Assembly (NCBI GenBank): GCA_019187225.1
Contig: JABAQQ010000024.1
Location: 124,001-188,000 of the forward strand
Direction of reading: 5' to 3'
Source: Saprospiraceae bacterium
GTDB lineage: Bacteria; Bacteroidota; Bacteroidia; Chitinophagales; Saprospiraceae
Length of the DNA: 64,000 bases
Each line of letters starts with the position of its first letter. Position 1 is the stretch's first letter. The notes beneath the pieces are model-generated. The model was not told the DNA's origin and made no database searches. It worked only from the letters and a program-made list of their open reading frames with translations. The translations under genes and the position numbers were made by a program. Positions 59,680 through 64,000 of this stretch are shown here, piece after piece.

Positions 59680-62600
59680 ATGAAGAATCAACTCCTCTCT
59701 TTCCTCCTGTTGTGTTTCGGCGCTTTAGCGCTTCAGGCGCAATCGTCCTTTACCATCCAGCGCAGCCTGAAATGGGACGCGGAACCAACGAAACACGTCC
59801 TTTCCGGCGGCGATGTCCTGGAATTCTGGAATTTTAAAGGTTGTATGTTCGGCGACGACGCACCCACACTGCCGGTGTTTGCGGAGCAGTTCCCACTGGC
59901 GGGTTTTTCCACCATTGATGTGGAAGTTGTGTCGGTGCAATGGGAGGCATTTGCCAAAAAACCTTCGGCTGACGACGCGGTGCTGGGCAACGACCTGCAG
60001 GTGCAGGCGACGGCGGAGCAGGAGCGCTTCAAATATTGGGGGCGGGTGCGTTTTGTGCCGGTGCGCCGGACAGGCACCGGTTTCGAGCGTGCCACATCTT
60101 TCACGCTGAATGTGCGGATTACCCCCCGTCCGCAGCCGGTGACGGAGCGCGGCGGACCGTTCACCTATAATTCCGCATTGAGCACCGGCACGGTGTACAA
60201 ATTCGGCGTCGGCAATTCGGGTATTTACAAACTCGACTACAATTTCCTGAAAAACGAACTGGGTATCAGTGACCTAGACAACATTGACCCCCGTACCATA
60301 CGCCTGTTCGGCAACGGTGGCGTCATGGTGCCTGAACGCAACAGCGACGCGCGTGCCGACGACCTGATCGAGAATGCCATTTGGGTGTCGGGCGAAGCCG
60401 ACGGCAAATTCGACGCGGGCGACTACATCCTGTTTTACGCCACAGGGCCGCGCCCCTGGTTCTACCGCCCCAGTGCGAACGATCCGGAACTCACTGTACG
60501 CCAGCATTTGTACGATTTCAATGCATGGTATTTTATCAAGACCGGCGATGGCAGCGGTCTGCGCATTTCGGAGCAGGCGAGTGTGCCGGCTTCCTATGTG
60601 ACCGAAGAATTCGACGATTTCCGGCGCTTCGAAGAGGATAAGGTGAACCTGCTCGACTTCTTCGTGTCGGGCACGGGTTCCGGAAAAAAGTGGTTTGGCG
60701 ACTACTTCCTCCAGACCCGTTCGAGGGACTATACCTTCGATTTTCCCAATCTCGTGCCCGACAGTATGGCGCGTTTGCGCGCGGAATTTGCCGGGCGTTG
60801 TACGCTCGCTACCGTCGTGCGACTCACCGCCGACGGTACCACTTTCGCCCGCAACATCAACGGCGTGAAAGTGAGCGACAACGAAGCGAATTATGCCGCG
60901 CTGGGCGTTTTTCAGGCCAATTTCAAACCCGCCGGCGGCGACAAAATTGATGTCAAAATCGAATACCCGGAGGTCAGCCAGCAAAGCGAGGGTTGGCTCG
61001 ATTTCATCGAGATCAATGCCCGCCGCCGCCTGACGATGACGGGGCAGTTCATGGAATTCCGCGACAAACGAACGCTCACGCAGGAATTTGCCACTTTCCG
61101 CCTTTCGGGCGCTACCGCCAATCTGACGGTATGGGATATCACGAACGCTCAAAGACCCTTCTTGCAACAAAAAACGCAAAACGGCGGCACGGTGGAATTC
61201 GGCGCCGGTACGCTCGGCATATTGCGCAGTTTCATCGCTTTCTACGACAACGCCACTTTCCCCAAACCGGAAAAAGTAGCGGGTAAAATCGCCAACCAGA
61301 ACCTGCATGGCCTCGACAACCTGCACATGGCGATCGTATACCACCCCGACCTGGAAGCGCAGGCGGCGCAATTGGCCGAACACCGGAAAAATTTCAGCGG
61401 CCTCGACGTGGCGCTGGTGAATGCGCACCAACTCTATAACGAATTTTCTTCCGGGGCCAAAGACCCCGGCGCCATCCGCGATTTCGCCCTGATGCTGCTC
61501 GAACGCAATCCTACGAAATTTGAATGGCTGTTGCTCTTCGGCGACGGCTCTTTCGACCCGCGCAACATCACCAACAGCGACGACAACAAAGACCTCATAC
61601 CGGTATACGAAACTGCCGAATCGTTCGACCCGATCCGGGCATACCCGGCCGACGATTTCTTTGCCCTGCTTAGCCCCGAAGACGGCGCTTCGCTCAACGG
61701 CAAACTCGACATCGCCGTCGGTCGCCTGACCGCCCGCACATCCGATGAAGCACAGGCCATTGTGGACAAGATCATGGCCTACGACAAAGACCCGGCCACG
61801 CTGGGCGACTGGCATTTGCGCAACCTGTTCATCGCCGACGACGAAGATGGCAATGCACACATCAACCAGACCGAAGACCTGGCGCTGGTGACCGTCAACA
61901 CGGAGAAATTCTTCAACAACGAGAAAATATACTTCGACGCTTACCAGCAGGTGGTGACTTCCGCAGGCGACCGCTTCCCGGATGTCAAAGCGGCGATCAA
62001 CTCCAATATTTTTAAAGGCAACCTCGTCACGCAATACATCGGTCACGGAGGGCCGCGCGGCTGGGCACAGGAACGCGTGATCGACAACAACGACATCGCC
62101 GGCTGGGACAACCCCAACCGCTACCCGCTGATCATCACGGCTACCTGTTCGTTCGGAGGTTATGATGACTACGAAACACTGACCGGCGGCGAACAAGCCT
62201 TGCTCAAAGTCAAATCGGGCGCCATCGGCTTGTTCACCACCGTTCGTGCTGTATACATCTCCGATAACAATACGCTGACCGATGCGGTGCAGAAATTCCT
62301 CTTTAAGAGGGTAAACGGTCGCTACCTGACCATCGGCGACATCCTGAAAGAGGCTAAAAACAGCATCTCGAGCGGATTCGACAACTCCCGGCGTTTCACC
62401 CTGCTCGGCGACCCGGCCATGTACCTGGCCTTACCGGAATACCGTGTGGTGACCGACTCCGTCAACGGCCAGGCCGCCAATCTTGCTCCCGACACCTTGC
62501 GCGCCCTCATGCCCGTGACCATCAAGGGCAGCGTGACCGATACGCTGGGTAACCTGCTGAGCGATTTCAATGGCAAAGTGTACGTTTCGGTATTCGACAA

Positions 62601-63534
62601 AGCCCAAACGCTGCAAACGCTGGGGCAGGACCCCGGCAGCATCGTGCGCCCTTTCAGCGTTCAGCGCAACATCATTTTCAAAGGCAGCGCGACGGTAACA
62701 AGCGGCAAATTCCAGATCGAATTTGTTGTGCCGAAAGACATCAATTACAACTACGGTTTTGGTAAGATCAGTTACTATGCGGAAAACGGTACCCCCCTGG
62801 ATGCTGCGGGCGGCGACGGCAACATCGTCATCGGCGGCAATGCCAACCTGGTCCAGGACGACCAGCCGCCGGTCGTGATGCCCTTCCTGAATACCGACGC
62901 TTTTGTGTTCGGCGGCATCACCGACAACAACCCGAAAGTCCTCGTGAAATGCTCCGATGATTACGGCATGAACGTCAGCGGCGTAAGCCTCGGCCACGAC
63001 CTCATAGCGGTACTGGACGGCAACGTATTGGAAACCATTGTTTTGAACGACTTTTACGAAAGTGAACAGGACAATTTCCGCAAAGGACAGGCCATATATC
63101 CCCTGCGCAACCTGACCACAGGCCGCCACACGCTGGTTGTCAAAGGCTGGGACATCGCCAACAATTCGGGTGAGGGTTACACGGAATTCGTGGTCGCCGA
63201 GGATGGCAAGGCAGCCCTCGACCACGTGCTCAATTATCCCAATCCTTTCACGACGAATACCTGGTTCCAGTTCGAGCACAACCTCGCCGGCCAGGTGCTC
63301 GACGTGCAGGTGAGCATTTTCAGCGTATCGGGAAAATTGGTCAAAACGATCCTCCACACCACTCCGGCAGATGGTTACCGCGTGACGGACATCAACTGGG
63401 ACGGCAAAGACGAATACGGCGACCAACTGGCGCGGGGAGTCTATTTGTACCGCGTGAAAGTGCGCGGCACGGACCTGGCCGGGGCCCAGGTGACGGCGGA
63501 AAGCGACTTTGAAAAACTGGTGATACTGAAATAA
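59680..63534 (+). CDS. porU: Type IX secretion system sortase PorU (C25 family)
   Basis: The product has 1284 residues from ATG 59680, which opens the signal peptide MKNQLLSFLLLCFGALALQAQ. An N-terminal beta region is followed by a gingipain-type C25 peptidase with catalytic His789 (QYIGHGGPRGW) and Cys823 (ITATCSFGGYDD). After Ig-like domains the C-terminus (NYPNPFTTNTWFQFEHNLAG; GVYLYRVKV) is a T9SS-type domain. PorU is the outer-surface sortase that removes C-terminal signals from cargo and links it to lipid, acting with PorV. porV follows 191 bases downstream, as in other Bacteroidota. Confidence 0.95.
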   Translation: MKNQLLSFLLLCFGALALQAQSSFTIQRSLKWDAEPTKHVLSGGDVLEFWNFKGCMFGDDAPTLPVFAEQFPLAGFSTIDVEVVSVQWEAFAKKPSADDAVLGNDLQVQATAEQERFKYWGRVRFVPVRRTGTGFERATSFTLNVRITPRPQPVTERGGPFTYNSALSTGTVYKFGVGNSGIYKLDYNFLKNELGISDLDNIDPRTIRLFGNGGVMVPERNSDARADDLIENAIWVSGEADGKFDAGDYILFYATGPRPWFYRPSANDPELTVRQHLYDFNAWYFIKTGDGSGLRISEQASVPASYVTEEFDDFRRFEEDKVNLLDFFVSGTGSGKKWFGDYFLQTRSRDYTFDFPNLVPDSMARLRAEFAGRCTLATVVRLTADGTTFARNINGVKVSDNEANYAALGVFQANFKPAGGDKIDVKIEYPEVSQQSEGWLDFIEINARRRLTMTGQFMEFRDKRTLTQEFATFRLSGATANLTVWDITNAQRPFLQQKTQNGGTVEFGAGTLGILRSFIAFYDNATFPKPEKVAGKIANQNLHGLDNLHMAIVYHPDLEAQAAQLAEHRKNFSGLDVALVNAHQLYNEFSSGAKDPGAIRDFALMLLERNPTKFEWLLLFGDGSFDPRNITNSDDNKDLIPVYETAESFDPIRAYPADDFFALLSPEDGASLNGKLDIAVGRLTARTSDEAQAIVDKIMAYDKDPATLGDWHLRNLFIADDEDGNAHINQTEDLALVTVNTEKFFNNEKIYFDAYQQVVTSAGDRFPDVKAAINSNIFKGNLVTQYIGHGGPRGWAQERVIDNNDIAGWDNPNRYPLIITATCSFGGYDDYETLTGGEQALLKVKSGAIGLFTTVRAVYISDNNTLTDAVQKFLFKRVNGRYLTIGDILKEAKNSISSGFDNSRRFTLLGDPAMYLALPEYRVVTDSVNGQAANLAPDTLRALMPVTIKGSVTDTLGNLLSDFNGKVYVSVFDKAQTLQTLGQDPGSIVRPFSVQRNIIFKGSATVTSGKFQIEFVVPKDINYNYGFGKISYYAENGTPLDAAGGDGNIVIGGNANLVQDDQPPVVMPFLNTDAFVFGGITDNNPKVLVKCSDDYGMNVSGVSLGHDLIAVLDGNVLETIVLNDFYESEQDNFRKGQAIYPLRNLTTGRHTLVVKGWDIANNSGEGYTEFVVAEDGKAALDHVLNYPNPFTTNTWFQFEHNLAGQVLDVQVSIFSVSGKLVKTILHTTPADGYRVTDINWDGKDEYGDQLARGVYLYRVKVRGTDLAGAQVTAESDFEKLVILK

Positions 63535-63668
63535 ACGGCCAGCCAGGTAAAGTTGCGGAAACTACCCCGAAGATGATATTATGTGAAAATTAACGGCCGT
63601 TGCAGACAACCCAAGTCCGCGATCGAGCGCCATTGAGGCAAAAAAGGTAAAATACCACTCAAATTGCG

Positions 63669-63676
63669 TATTTTTG
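63669..63676 (+). promoter_or_regulatory. Probable -7 element upstream of porV
   Basis: TATTTTTG matches TAnnTTTG and lies 49 bases before the porV ATG, which suggests porV can be transcribed separately from porU. No convincing -33 element is seen. Confidence 0.4.
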
Positions 63677-63725
63677 CCCGCTTTTGAGGAAAATCAGACT
63701 TTGCCACTAAAATTCATTTGCTCTC

Positions 63726-64000
63726 ATGAAGAAATTACTCGCCTTGTCATGGATGGTTGCCGGTTTGATGGCCGGAACGACGACGCTACAGGCGCAAATC
63801 GAACCAAAATGTAAAGACGGTTACAATCCCATCACCGGTGAAAAATGCGCCAATGCCGTCACTTCTGCCGTGCCGTTCCTGCGCATCGTGCCCGATGCCC
63901 GCGGTGGCGCCATGGGCGACGTTGGGATTGCCACTTCCGCCGACCCCAACGGGATGCACTACAACGCCTCAAAACTGGCCTTTGCAGAAAAAAAAGTTGC
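63726..64000 (+). CDS. porV: Type IX secretion outer membrane protein PorV (3' end beyond window)
   Basis: The first 91 residues are visible. A signal peptide MKKLLALSWMVAGLMAGTTT, ending LQAQ, leads into AVPFLRIVPDARGGAMGDVG, then IATSADPNGMHYNASKLAFA. This is the characteristic PorV/LptO N-terminal region. PorV is a FadL-like barrel that carries cargo from the translocon to PorU. The gene is cut by the window end. Confidence 0.92.
   Translation, partial: MKKLLALSWMVAGLMAGTTTLQAQIEPKCKDGYNPITGEKCANAVTSAVPFLRIVPDARGGAMGDVGIATSADPNGMHYNASKLAFAEKKV

Noticed and set aside
60274-62196. 640-codon open frame antisense to porU
   Set aside because: It mirrors the third-codon bias of porU, has no recognisable domain or start signals, and the sense protein is certain.
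1-64000. tRNA or rRNA genes
   Set aside because: No cloverleaf-like or rRNA-like sequence was recognised in the intergenic regions; a tRNAscan run would be decisive.

Overview
The window looks like a chromosome segment of a Bacteroidota bacterium, most likely of the Saprospirales (Lewinella/Haliscomenobacter-like). The reasons are type IX secretion and gliding genes (gldJ, a PorP/SprF protein, porU, porV), hybrid two-component systems that fuse propeller, kinase, receiver and AraC domains, an SDR-type threonine dehydrogenase, TAnnTTTG-like -7 promoter elements, few strong Shine-Dalgarno sites and many exported proteins ending their signal peptide in A-Q. No tRNA, rRNA or CRISPR array was seen.

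Layout. 0-6 kb: two tandem hybrid sensor regulators with nearly identical C-terminal halves; the first is cut by the window edge and broken by a one-base deletion. 6-16 kb: an AAA/DUF4143 ATPase, then secreted TPR/SnoaL-like proteins, an NAD-dependent epimerase and a TonB-receptor-like barrel. Two inverted copies of a ~132 bp MITE-like element lie at 9.6 and 13.7 kb, and a GMC oxidoreductase with its small subunit follows. 16-26 kb: mostly housekeeping (DjlA-like chaperone, TPR protein, pheS, prohibitin, glycosyltransferase, thioredoxin lipoprotein, hisS, dtd, AhpD-like protein). 26-38 kb: peptidases, an aldehyde dehydrogenase, an ABC exporter pair, a DUF2064 protein, a flippase-like protein and a heptose-phosphate adenylyltransferase. 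38-43 kb: a four-gene operon pairing a MotA/TolQ/ExbB-like channel with an unusual one-helix partner, a zinc ribbon and a beta-barrel, next to an ECF-type sigma factor with a TPR anti-sigma-like protein. 43-54 kb: an ATP-cone/Mrr nuclease, Hsp20, an AI-2E family protein, a CoA-transferase, gldJ, PorP/SprF, metF and a TMTC-like O-mannosyltransferase. 54-58.3 kb: an accessory island with an effector-associated-domain-like membrane protein, an exported TPR protein with seven 138 bp repeats, a remnant of a second TPR protein, and a toxin-antitoxin pair whose PIN toxin is frameshifted. 58-64 kb: threonine dehydrogenase, porU and the start of porV.

Two features stand out. First, the window is sown with different short tandem arrays (7-, 8- and 10-base units) that lie flush against stop codons, sometimes supplying the stop, or close to start codons. 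Related units also occur inside reading frames. Second, the two proteins of the 54-57 kb island share a V-G-x-I-x-T-G-x-x-N motif. Predicted topology puts both copies outside the cytoplasm, which suggests a membrane-spanning signalling pair.
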